From positions 454,982 to 518,981 of the forward strand of contig CAVUOZ010000008.1 of assembly GCA_963743325.1 (NCBI GenBank): DNA of 64,000 nucleotides, written 5' to 3'. The notes under the pieces were generated by a model. The model saw nothing but the letters and a program-made list of their open reading frames with translations, was not told the DNA's origin and ran no database searches. The stretch's first letter is position 1; every line of letters starts with the position of its first letter. The position numbers and the translations under genes were made by a program. Of this stretch, positions 38,655 to 46,418 are shown piece after piece. The DNA comes from DATFVA01 sp963743325 (lineage in GTDB: Bacteria; Bacteroidota; Ignavibacteria; Ignavibacteriales; Ignavibacteriaceae).

Positions 38655-40100
38655 GTGAGTGAGTTGAGAAAGTTAATGCACTTAAAAGATCATATTAAAT
38701 CCACAAGATTTAAAGCTACTTTATGGTATTCCGGTTTGTTTCTCCTGCTGGAACTGATTATCGGAATTACAGTTTTTTTCTATCTAAAGCACAGCCTTGA
38801 GAGAGACCTCGACCACTCTCTTACAAAACAGGCCGAAATGATCGATAATTTTGTTGAGGAAAGCAAAATTGATCTTTCAAGTTTTAAACCGGATTCTGTT
38901 TATTCATCCACCGATGAACTCGTTTATGATATAATATTCGAAGCTGTCGCAATGAATCCGCGGAATAGTTATGTACAGGTTGAGCTTAAAAACAATATGC
39001 TATTTAAAACCCAGAACCTTGTAGATCAGATGATCCCGTTTCCGCAGGTTCCGCAGAACAAAATTGTCATTAGGGATATTCTGAATAACCGCCTTTCTCA
39101 ATTTCCGATCCGGGCTGCATACTTACAGAAAAATAACTATAAGATTACAGTTGCTTACCCTTCCCATCTTATAGAAGAAACACTCGCTAACCTTACTGAT
39201 ATCTATATAATCATTGCTCCCTTATTCCTTGTATTATCGATCATCGGGGGCTCCATACTATCTGCCAGGTCTCTTTCGAGAATAGACAAAATTATAAGAA
39301 AAACTGATGAGATAACTACGCAAAACCTTGATGAAAAAATTCCCGGCGAAGAATTTAATGATGAGTACGGAAGACTTGTACTTACAATGAACAGAATGAT
39401 TAAGAGAATAAAGACTTCCCTGGATTATATGAATCACTTCTCGATTGCTGCTTCTCACGAGTTGAAAACCCCCTTAACGATTTTAAGGGGGGAAGTGGAA
39501 GTAGCTTTACGTCATCCCAAAGCACCTGAGCAGTACAGGGAAATACTTAAAAGTAATTATGAGGAAGTACTGAGACTGATAAATATAGTTGATCGGTTAT
39601 TCCTTATTTCACGTTTTGATAATAAATTGATTAAAATAAGCCGAAAAGCTGTTGACCTTAGACCATTTCTTGAGAGAACAATAGATTCGCTTGGGTATTT
39701 ATCAACAGAAAAGAATAATATGATTAATCTTGAAGTTGAAAATAATACAGAAGTAGAAATAGATCCGGATCTGATAAGGCAGGTATTAACTAATCTTATT
39801 GAAAATGCTATCAAATACGGATATGAAGGGGAGCCAATCAGGGTGACTGCCTGTAAATCCGGTATAAAAGTAAAGGTAGCTGTAATCAATAAAGGAGAAG
39901 GGATTCCCAAAGAAGATATATCAAGAATATTTGACAGATTTTACAGGATTGAAACTTCCAGAAGCCGAAAATTGGGTGGTACAGGGTTGGGACTTTCCAT
40001 CGTAAGATCTATAATCAATCTGCACGACGGGGAAATATTTGTAAATTCCGAACCAGGTAAGGAAACAGAGTTTTACTTTCTTTTAAACTCCTCCGTATAG
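38655..40100 (+). CDS. sensor histidine kinase, CusS-like
   Basis: The 481-residue protein has two membrane segments (about residues 25-47 and 178-200) enclosing a periplasmic sensor region of about 130 residues, then a HAMP domain (RIDKIIRKTDEITTQNLDEKI), a HisKA domain with phospho-accepting His268 (AASHELKTPLTILRGE) and a HATPase domain (N box LIENAIKYG, G1 KGEGIP, G2 GGTGLGLSIV). The GTG at 38655 and the ATG at 38676 are both possible starts; AAGGAA upstream favours neither clearly. It would phosphorylate the regulator at 37750. An 11-bp repeat array starts 8 bases after its stop. Confidence 0.93.
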   Translation: MSELRKLMHLKDHIKSTRFKATLWYSGLFLLLELIIGITVFFYLKHSLERDLDHSLTKQAEMIDNFVEESKIDLSSFKPDSVYSSTDELVYDIIFEAVAMNPRNSYVQVELKNNMLFKTQNLVDQMIPFPQVPQNKIVIRDILNNRLSQFPIRAAYLQKNNYKITVAYPSHLIEETLANLTDIYIIIAPLFLVLSIIGGSILSARSLSRIDKIIRKTDEITTQNLDEKIPGEEFNDEYGRLVLTMNRMIKRIKTSLDYMNHFSIAASHELKTPLTILRGEVEVALRHPKAPEQYREILKSNYEEVLRLINIVDRLFLISRFDNKLIKISRKAVDLRPFLERTIDSLGYLSTEKNNMINLEVENNTEVEIDPDLIRQVLTNLIENAIKYGYEGEPIRVTACKSGIKVKVAVINKGEGIPKEDISRIFDRFYRIETSRSRKLGGTGLGLSIVRSIINLHDGEIFVNSEPGKETEFYFLLNSSV

Positions 40101-40107
40101 TATTCTT

Positions 40108-40151
40108 ATCTAACGGCCATCTAACGGCCTTTAAATGGCCTACAAACGGCC
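40108..40151. repeat. four-copy 11-bp tandem repeat, locus B
   Basis: Four abutting units: ATCTAACGGCC, ATCTAACGGCC, TTTAAATGGCC and TACAAACGGCC. The first, second and fourth are identical to units in the array at 8475-8518, and the total length (44 bases) is the same. It lies in the 192-base gap between the kinase gene and pruA, 142 bases before the pruA start. Confidence 0.82.
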
Positions 40152-40292
40152 TTTAATTCCTTCCTCTTTCCGTACCTCTCCATATATAGCTTATTCTATT
40201 TTTCATTGAAGATGTGGCCATAAAGCCGTAATTTTATTGATTAAAACTTAAAAAACTATAAACTTCGATACACACGAGGAGGGAGAAGATAA

Positions 40293-41924
40293 ATGTCAAA
40301 CGCATATTTCAAATTACCGGTTCCGGTAAATGAACCAATATTAAATTATGCACCTGGAAGTCCTGAAAAAACCGAATTAAAGAATAAATTAGCAGAATTA
40401 CGCTTAAAGGAAATTGAAATACCTTTGATAATTGGCGGAGAGGAAATCAAATCAGGGAAAACTGCAGAAATCAGGGTTCCCCACAATCTCTCAATTAAGC
40501 TCGGTGTCTACCACAAAGCCGGCGCAAAGGAAGTCAAAATGGCTATTGAAGCTGCGTTACAGGCGAGGAAAACCTGGGCTGATATGCCATGGGAACACCG
40601 TGCTTCAATATTTCACAAGGCTGCCGAATTACTTTCAGGTCCCTGGCGTGCAACAATAAATGCCGCCACCATGCTCGGCCAGTCTAAAACAGCATACCAG
40701 GCAGAGATAGATTCTGCCTGCGAGTTAATTGATTTCTGGAGATTTAATACATACTATATGACTCAATTGATGGGTGAGCAGCCTTATTCCCCAAAAGGAA
40801 TGTGGAACCGGATGGAATACAGACCTCTGGAAGGTTTTATTTTCGCCGTGACTCCATTTAACTTTACATCAATCGCAGGAAACCTGCCTACAGCGCCTGC
40901 AATTGTTGGAAATGTTACTCTCTGGAAACCCGCTTCAAGTGCTGTCTATTCCGCTTATTTCCTGATGAAGCTCTGGGAGGAAGCCGGATTACCCAAAGGT
41001 GTAATTAACTTTGTTCCCGGGTCCGGAAGCCAGGTCGGAGATCCGGTTATGGCAAGTCCAGATCTTGCAGGAATTCATTTCACGGGTTCAACTGCCGTCT
41101 TTCAGGGAATGTGGAAAACAATTGGTGATAATATTCAGAATTCAAAGTATTACCCGAGAATTGTAGGTGAGACGGGAGGTAAAGATTTTATTTTTGCGCA
41201 TAACTCTTCCGATATTGATGCTCTGGTTGTTGCAGCTTTAAGAGGCTCATTTGAGTACCAGGGGCAAAAATGTTCGGCTGCATCAAGAATGTATATTCCT
41301 TCTTCAATCTGGAAAGAGTTTAAAGAAAAATACACTTCAGAAGTATCAAAAATTAAAATGGGAGACATCGAAGATTTTACCAACTTTATGGGAGCTGTAA
41401 TCGATAAAGGAGCTTATGACAGTATAAAATCTTATATCGATTTTGCAAAAGAAGCAAAGGATGCCGAGATAATTACAGGCGGTAAGTGTGATGATACTAA
41501 AGGATATTTTATTGAACCTACAACAATCGTGACAACCAATCCCAATTTTAAATCAATGCAGGAGGAAATCTTTGGCCCGGTATTAACGATTTATGTTTAT
41601 GATGATAAAAAGTTTGATGAAACACTTGAACTTTGTAACACCACATCTCCTTATGCATTAACCGGTGCAATCTGGGCCCGGGATAGAAATATACTTGTAA
41701 AAATGTCTGATAAACTCCGGGATGCAGCAGGTAATTTTTATATAAACGATAAACCTACTGCGGCTGTAGTTGGGCAGCAGCCATTCGGCGGAGGACGTGC
41801 TTCAGGTACAAATGATAAAGCAGGAAGCGCAATGAATATACTTAGGTGGATGACGGTCAGATCGATTAAAGAAACCTTTGTACCGCCAAAAGGCTGGAAA
41901 TATCCCTTTATGAACGAAAAATAA
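40293..41924 (+). CDS. pruA: L-glutamate gamma-semialdehyde dehydrogenase
   Basis: The 543-residue protein is a monofunctional aldehyde dehydrogenase of the P5C dehydrogenase branch (ALDH4-like). It has the Rossmann segment FAVTPFNFTSIAGNLP, the catalytic Glu in GETGGKDF and catalytic Cys327 in YQGQKCSAASRMY, and the C-terminal GGGRASGTNDKAGS. It oxidises glutamate semialdehyde to glutamate with NAD, the second step of proline catabolism in the cytoplasm. No proline dehydrogenase lies next to it. AGGAGGGAGAAG precedes the start. The mobile locus begins 10 bases after its stop. Confidence 0.95.
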   Translation: MSNAYFKLPVPVNEPILNYAPGSPEKTELKNKLAELRLKEIEIPLIIGGEEIKSGKTAEIRVPHNLSIKLGVYHKAGAKEVKMAIEAALQARKTWADMPWEHRASIFHKAAELLSGPWRATINAATMLGQSKTAYQAEIDSACELIDFWRFNTYYMTQLMGEQPYSPKGMWNRMEYRPLEGFIFAVTPFNFTSIAGNLPTAPAIVGNVTLWKPASSAVYSAYFLMKLWEEAGLPKGVINFVPGSGSQVGDPVMASPDLAGIHFTGSTAVFQGMWKTIGDNIQNSKYYPRIVGETGGKDFIFAHNSSDIDALVVAALRGSFEYQGQKCSAASRMYIPSSIWKEFKEKYTSEVSKIKMGDIEDFTNFMGAVIDKGAYDSIKSYIDFAKEAKDAEIITGGKCDDTKGYFIEPTTIVTTNPNFKSMQEEIFGPVLTIYVYDDKKFDETLELCNTTSPYALTGAIWARDRNILVKMSDKLRDAAGNFYINDKPTAAVVGQQPFGGGRASGTNDKAGSAMNILRWMTVRSIKETFVPPKGWKYPFMNEK

Positions 41925-42125
41925 ATTTGCTTCTGGGGCTGACTAAAAAGTTCAGATCTGTCAGTCTGAGCCCTGCCTGTCCGGTAGGCAGGTGTCGAAG
42001 ACTGATATTTCAGAATGAATTTTCGCCTCGTCTCCGACGAGTCGGAGCGGGCACACTTCGACAGGCTCCATTAGACTTAAAGTGTGATTTAATTTATTTT
42101 AATAAAACATTTAATAACACAATAA

Positions 42126-42283
42126 GGTCTAAATAATACCCAAAGGACCGAGTAAGTCTATGACAGGCTCAAGTTAAAACTATACTCTGATTAAGACCCG
42201 GCTCTTTGGTGGTTAAAGCTAAATAATATTTCCGTATTTAAGATTATTAAAATGGAGTAAGCTCAAACCACTTTGGGTATAAT
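42126..42283 (+). ncRNA. predicted IS110 bridge RNA with readable target and donor guides
   Basis: An outer 10-bp stem is formed by ATACCCAAAG (42136-42145) and CTTTGGGTAT (42271-42280). Within it the first loop holds GACAGGCTC (42162-42170), identical to the left target strand at 42060-42068, and ACTCTGA (42184-42190), which pairs at 6 of 7 positions with the right target TCAGTGT (43340-43346). The second loop, closed by GTGGTT/AACCAC and AGCT/AGCT, holds ATAATATT (42223-42230), identical to the right element end, and AATGGA (42251-42256), complementary to TCCATT at the left junction. The order of target loop before donor loop and the strand polarity of all four guides follow the published IS110 bridge RNA scheme. 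RNA ends are estimates. Confidence 0.78.
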
Positions 42284-42299
42284 AACCAAAAATAATAAA

Positions 42300-43325
42300 A
42301 TGCAAAGGACAAAATATCTTATTGGTCTTGATATTTCGGCAGAAGATTTTTCTGCTAGTTGCATAACTAGTCCCGATAATTCTGTCTTCCCAGCACAAAA
42401 ATTTCCAAATAACATTGATGGATTTAATGAATTTATTTCTCATCTATCAAAGCACTCCATCAAGCAATTAGAAGTAATTGTCTGTATGGAAGCAACAGGA
42501 GTTTATTCTGAGAGTCTTTCTTACTTCCTTAGCTCTAAAGGATTTAATCTCTGTATAGAGGCACCGCACAAAATAAAGAACAAGACTAAGGATTCACCTA
42601 GAAAGAACGACTTCATAGATGCAGTTTCTATTGCAGAGTATGCTTATAGATATTTCGATAAACTCACCTTTTGGAAGCCAAAAGATAAGATTATAGAGCA
42701 AATTCAAGTACTTCTAAGCATTCGAGAACACTTGATTATTCAGATGACTGCTAATCAAAATGCTCTGAAAACTCTTAAGCATAAGTATTACCAAACTCCT
42801 CTGGCTAACCAGATCTATGAGCAAACAATCAGTAAGTTCAAAGAACATATCAAACAAATTGATAAAGAAATTAAAGAACTGATTGATAAAGATGATTCCT
42901 TTAAGAATAAGATCAATTTAGTTAAATCTGTTCCTGGTGTTGGTCTTCTGTTGGCAGCTAACCTATTGGTGCTTACAAAAGGATTTACAGAACACCTTAA
43001 CTACAAACATACAGCAGCTTATACAGGAATATGTCCCTATGAGCAAATAAGCGGGACATCACTTTATAAATCACCAAGGTCAAGAAAAGCCGGACCAGCC
43101 AAGCTTAGAAAACTTCTTTATCTTGCTGCATTATCAGTAAGAACACACAATCCGGTTTTTAAGAAATACTTCCTTCGTAAAGCTGCTGAAGGAAAAAATA
43201 AACGATTGATCTTAAACAATATTGAAAACAAATTACTTAAAATAATTTTTGCTGTTATAAATTCAGGAGTTGCTTATACTAATAATTATAAATCAATAAA
43301 TCCGGCTCTGTTAAAAACAGCTTGA
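42300..43325 (+). CDS. IS110-family DEDD transposase/recombinase
   Basis: The N-terminal RuvC-like domain shows the acidic residues of the DEDD site: LIGLDISAED, VCMEATGVYSE and KNDFIDAVSIAEY. A coiled region follows (about residues 130-195), then the C-terminal domain (VPGVGLLLAANLL, AAYTGICPYEQISGTS) with the Ser thought to act as nucleophile, and the basic SRKAGPAKLRKLLYLAAL. It would recombine DNA under guidance of the RNA encoded upstream. The ATG at 42300 was chosen because an earlier in-frame start at 42273 falls inside the predicted RNA. The gene is intact (342 codons). Confidence 0.93.
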   Translation: MQRTKYLIGLDISAEDFSASCITSPDNSVFPAQKFPNNIDGFNEFISHLSKHSIKQLEVIVCMEATGVYSESLSYFLSSKGFNLCIEAPHKIKNKTKDSPRKNDFIDAVSIAEYAYRYFDKLTFWKPKDKIIEQIQVLLSIREHLIIQMTANQNALKTLKHKYYQTPLANQIYEQTISKFKEHIKQIDKEIKELIDKDDSFKNKINLVKSVPGVGLLLAANLLVLTKGFTEHLNYKHTAAYTGICPYEQISGTSLYKSPRSRKAGPAKLRKLLYLAALSVRTHNPVFKKYFLRKAAEGKNKRLILNNIENKLLKIIFAVINSGVAYTNNYKSINPALLKTA

Positions 43326-43381
43326 TATTGTCATAATATTCAGTGTGACAATAAAATTTACTTTTGAGACAACCCCTTATC

Positions 43382-43996
43382 TCAGTGAGAATACGCTTCT
43401 TTGTTAATTAATTCAATAAATTCTTTTTCTATATCAACCCCTTTATTTCTTGCGTACCATAAGTGCAGTTTCTCTGTCCACTCATTTTTTTCTAAGCCCT
43501 CTGCTTTGCACTGATTTATCAGATTAACTGCATTCTGCGGACGGGGTCCCCATCTGAATAATTCATTACCCGCTGAATTAAATGCGGCAAGTATAGGAAT
43601 ACTTCTTGTCCCGTTAGTTAAAAACTGATCCATTATCTCAGGATTAGCATCCCTTAATATAATTTCTAAATCTATTAATGAATTTTGTGCAGCCATTATT
43701 GCAATATATGGCAGTGACTGAGCTGAATCTCCGCACCAGTTTTCAGTAATTACCATCCATAATTGTGGTTCCGAAATATCTTCCAGAAGTTTTTTTAACT
43801 CTTCACAGGGGTTATAGGTTCTGGTAATCCTGTTACTTCTTTGAAGATTAAGAGCTTTGAAATTAAACCTTTTAACTTCTTTAGGAGTCAGGTCACTAAT
43901 CTGAGTCCGCGCTCCTTCTTCGATTGTACTATTAACATATTCCCTGTAACTGATCCCTTTTTCTTTTATCTGCTTCTGCAGATCAATAAAATTCAT
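43382..43996 (-). CDS. thioredoxin-family protein with a CGDS active-site variant
   Basis: The 204-residue protein has a thioredoxin-like core: MVITENWCGDSAQSLPYIA, then RDANPEIMDQFLTNG and the cis-Pro loop TRSIPILAAFNSAG. The usual CxxC is CGDS, so only the first Cys remains and classical disulfide exchange is unlikely. This variant recurs in a family of cytosolic thioredoxin-like proteins of Bacteroidota and Firmicutes; the role is unknown, possibly bacillithiol or monothiol chemistry. No signal peptide is present. Its 3' end abuts the MITE-like element 6 bases away. Confidence 0.8.
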   Translation of the reverse strand: MNFIDLQKQIKEKGISYREYVNSTIEEGARTQISDLTPKEVKRFNFKALNLQRSNRITRTYNPCEELKKLLEDISEPQLWMVITENWCGDSAQSLPYIAIMAAQNSLIDLEIILRDANPEIMDQFLTNGTRSIPILAAFNSAGNELFRWGPRPQNAVNLINQCKAEGLEKNEWTEKLHLWYARNKGVDIEKEFIELINKEAYSH

Positions 43997-44335
43997 CTTT
44001 TCTCCGCTTAATACAGCATAATATTATTTATTTATTAGACGCAAAGAATAGATATTAGATTCAATTTATCCTTATTCCTTATTATTTATGAAAGGTACAG
44101 CTGCTATATAAAAGGAACATTCAGCAAGCCGGTTTAATATATCATTAAAAAATTTTAGTATTTCACGAATTAACATATAGTCGAAGTCACATAAATTTAC
44201 ACAATAATAAATTTTGATTTGAAGCAGGATTATGACTGCACAAAGTTTTTATGCAGATATGATAATTTTGAACTTTTTTTGATAAAATAATATTGTAATT
44301 TTGAAGTAAATAAAGTAAGGAAGGAAATCATACTT
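43997..44335. other. 339-base intergenic region between divergent genes
   Basis: This AT-rich stretch separates divergent genes and must hold both promoters. I see no hairpin, repeat or RNA gene in it that I can support. Confidence 0.4.
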
Positions 44336-44722
44336 ATGGTTACTGCCACCAGATATTTTACTCCCGAAGAAGCTCATCGAACATTACCTCTGGTAAGAAA
44401 AATTGTTGAAGATATTCTTAATACTTCAAGAGAGATCAGACTTCTTACCGAAGATAAAGACGGAGCTATTGAATCTGATTCCCAGGTCAGGAAAATGGTA
44501 AATGAGCTTAATGGATTTATGACTGAACTCGAAGAGATCGGTTGTTTTTATAAGGACTGGAATTTTTCGATAGGTTTGGTGGATTTCCCTGCTATCATTA
44601 ATGGAGAAGAAGTATTTCTATGCTGGAGAAGTGATGAAGACGATATTAAGTTTTATCATGAAAATGAAGCAGGTTATGCAGGCCGGAAACCTATTCCCGA
44701 AAAATATTTTAGTCACAATTAA
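44336..44722 (+). CDS. DUF2203 family protein
   Basis: The 128-residue protein matches DUF2203: TRYFTPEEAHRTLPLVRKIVEDIL at the N-terminus, a helical middle, then GLVDFPAIINGEEVFLCWRSDE and IKFYHENEAGYAGRKPIP at the end. The conserved Trp-Arg and His-Glu-Gly-type residues suggest an enzyme or metal site, but no function is known. It is transcribed alone and converges on the lipoprotein gene at 44829. Confidence 0.88.
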   Translation: MVTATRYFTPEEAHRTLPLVRKIVEDILNTSREIRLLTEDKDGAIESDSQVRKMVNELNGFMTELEEIGCFYKDWNFSIGLVDFPAIINGEEVFLCWRSDEDDIKFYHENEAGYAGRKPIPEKYFSHN

Positions 44723-44828
44723 ACTTAATACTTTTCAAAATAACTCACATTTCTGATTTTCTGTTTTAAATTCGCACCTTTACAAATCTTGATACCTTAT
44801 ATTAAAAACAAATTAACAATTTTGCAAT

Positions 44829-45254
44829 TCAGTCTTTTTTCAGATTAAAAGAAGCAGATGCTGAAGCCATCTTACCGGTCTCAGCATCCTTAACGTTAAA
44901 GATTAGCTTATAGTCTCCGTCTACATACGTGGAATCAAGATCAAATTGTACCTCGAGAGGAACATCCATAAATTCTTCGTTATTAGATTTATCTTCAGTC
45001 TTACTAATGAGAGCTTTCACCGTATCACCGGCGGGTTTTACCAGATCAATATCATAACTTAATGTGGTTGTGAACTTATTATCTTTTTCATTTTGCTTAA
45101 AACCTTTAACACGGATTGTTGCATCAACCTCCCAGCTGCCGCCCAGATCATAAGCAAAAGCTTCGGCATTAAAAACTTCAAGTTTTTTTTCTTCTTTAGA
45201 GCAGGAACTGAATAAAAGAAGTATGCAAAAGCCTGAAAATAATAATGCCTTCAT
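44829..45254 (-). CDS. lipoprotein with an immunoglobulin-like domain
   Basis: A lipoprotein signal (ALLFSGFCILLLFSSC, lipobox FSSC) leads a domain of about 120 residues with alternating strands (WEVDATIRVKGFKQ, FTTTLSYDIDLVKP, VPLEVQFDLDS, YKLIFNVKDAETGKMA). This resembles a beta-sandwich of the Ig-like class. Function is unknown. It lies 31 bases after serC on the same strand, so it may be the last gene of a DUF1015-serC unit. Confidence 0.6.
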   Translation of the reverse strand: MKALLFSGFCILLLFSSCSKEEKKLEVFNAEAFAYDLGGSWEVDATIRVKGFKQNEKDNKFTTTLSYDIDLVKPAGDTVKALISKTEDKSNNEEFMDVPLEVQFDLDSTYVDGDYKLIFNVKDAETGKMASASASFNLKKD

Positions 45255-45285
45255 TGTATTACTCCCGAATTAATAATTAGTCAAA

Positions 45286-46374
45286 TCAGCCGTTATTTTT
45301 CTGAAAATCTTTCATAAAGCTTACGAGATCTTCAACTCCCTTTTTAGGAAACGCATTGTAAACAGAAGCTCTTAAACCTCCAACTGAACGATGCCCTTTC
45401 AATCCGCTGAAACCATTTTTAGTTGTTTCATCAATAAGTTTCTTTTCAAGTTCTTCCGAATTAAGATTGAAGGTTATATTCATTAAAGATCTGCTGTCCT
45501 TTTCAGCATGTCCTTTATAAAATCCACCACTTTCATCTATGCATTTATAAAGTAAGCCTGCTTTTTCTTTATTGGTTTTATACATAGCATCGAGTCCGCC
45601 GTTTTTCTTCAGCCATTTAGCTACCAGTCCGATAATATAAATACCAAATACTGTAGGCGTGTTATATAGTGAATCAGCTTCAACGTGTGTTTTATAATTT
45701 AGCATTGTATGAAGAGAATCACTGCTTCTTTCAACCATATCTTTCCTGATGATCACAAAAGTTACACCGGATGGCCCCATGTTTTTCTGAGCACCCGCAT
45801 AAATGAGAGCATATTTATTTACATCAATTTTCCTCGAAAGAATATCAGAGGAAGCATCACAAACCAACGGGACTTTTCCCACTTCTGGCTCATAGTGAAA
45901 CTCAGTTCCGAAGATTGTATTGTTAGAAGTAAAATGAACATAAGCAGCTGCCGGATCAAGCTTTAACTCTTCCTGTATTGGTATTCTCTTAAATTTTCCT
46001 TCTTCAGTTGATGCAGCAATATTTACAGTTCCTACGCGTTTGGCTTCTTTTACAGCTTTCTTTGACCAGCTCCCTGTCACAATATAATCAGCTTTATTTA
46101 CCGGGGGCATCAGGTTCAGAGGTACCATAGAGAACTGTAAGCTCGCACCCCCCTGCAGGAACAGCAGAGAGTAATCATCGTTTATTCCCATGAGCTCTTT
46201 TAAGTCTGCTTTCGTTTCTGCAATAATCTTATCAAATGTTTTTGACCGATGGCTTATTTCCAGTATCGACATTCCCACACCGGGAAGTGACATTAAATTT
46301 TCCTGTGCTTCTTTCAGTACATCTTCAGGCATAACTGCAGGACCAGCACTGAAATTATATATTCTTTTTTCCAT
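45286..46374 (-). CDS. serC: phosphoserine aminotransferase
   Basis: The 362-residue protein is a class V aminotransferase of the SerC type: YNFSAGPAVMPEDVL at the N-terminus, LLFLQGGASLQFSMVPLNL, and the PLP-binding Lys in IYAGAQKNMGPSGVT, with HRSVGGLRASVYNAF near the end. It converts 3-phosphohydroxypyruvate and glutamate to phosphoserine in serine synthesis. It is preceded by a DUF1015 gene with a 44-base gap, a pairing seen in several phyla. No phosphoglycerate dehydrogenase is in the window. Confidence 0.96.
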   Translation of the reverse strand: MEKRIYNFSAGPAVMPEDVLKEAQENLMSLPGVGMSILEISHRSKTFDKIIAETKADLKELMGINDDYSLLFLQGGASLQFSMVPLNLMPPVNKADYIVTGSWSKKAVKEAKRVGTVNIAASTEEGKFKRIPIQEELKLDPAAAYVHFTSNNTIFGTEFHYEPEVGKVPLVCDASSDILSRKIDVNKYALIYAGAQKNMGPSGVTFVIIRKDMVERSSDSLHTMLNYKTHVEADSLYNTPTVFGIYIIGLVAKWLKKNGGLDAMYKTNKEKAGLLYKCIDESGGFYKGHAEKDSRSLMNITFNLNSEELEKKLIDETTKNGFSGLKGHRSVGGLRASVYNAFPKKGVEDLVSFMKDFQKNNG

Positions 46375-46418
46375 TTTATGATATTCCCTTCTTATAATCG
46401 GTTTTTTTGGTTAAATAT

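Larger units (their letters stand above)
42069..43341 (+). mobile_element. IS110-family insertion sequence
   Basis: The boundaries are deduced from the interrupted right arm of the palindromic repeat: GACAGGCTC ends at 42068 and TCAGTGTGACA resumes at 43340. The dinucleotide TC (42067-42068 and 43340-43341) is present at both junctions, as expected for the 2-bp core of this family, giving an element of 1273 bases. It has a long 5' noncoding end (231 bases) and a very short 3' end (16 bases after the transposase), no terminal inverted repeats, and a DEDD transposase. This is the architecture of the IS110 group, whose 5' end encodes the bridge RNA. Confidence 0.85.
41935..43376. repeat. MITE-like palindromic element interrupted by an IS110 insertion
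   Basis: The ends are imperfect terminal inverted repeats: GGGGCTGACTAAAAAGT at 41935-41951 and, on the other strand, GGGGTTGTCTCAAAAGT at 43376-43360 (14 of 17 identical). Inside each end is a hairpin arm. In the left arm CAGTCT pairs with AGACTG around TGAGCC and a 20-base extra hairpin. In the right arm CACACT pairs with AGTGTG around the same core. The differing stem bases are compensated within each arm, which indicates selection for folding. Removing the IS110 insertion (42069-43341) leaves an element of about 169 bases. It fills the space between pruA and the thioredoxin-like gene. Target-site duplications are not clear (TTCT against TTAT). Confidence 0.7.

Noticed and set aside
41927..42136. 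69-codon open frame after pruA
   Set aside because: It falls on the palindromic MITE-like repeat and the start of IS110, so it is read through repeat DNA and not a gene.
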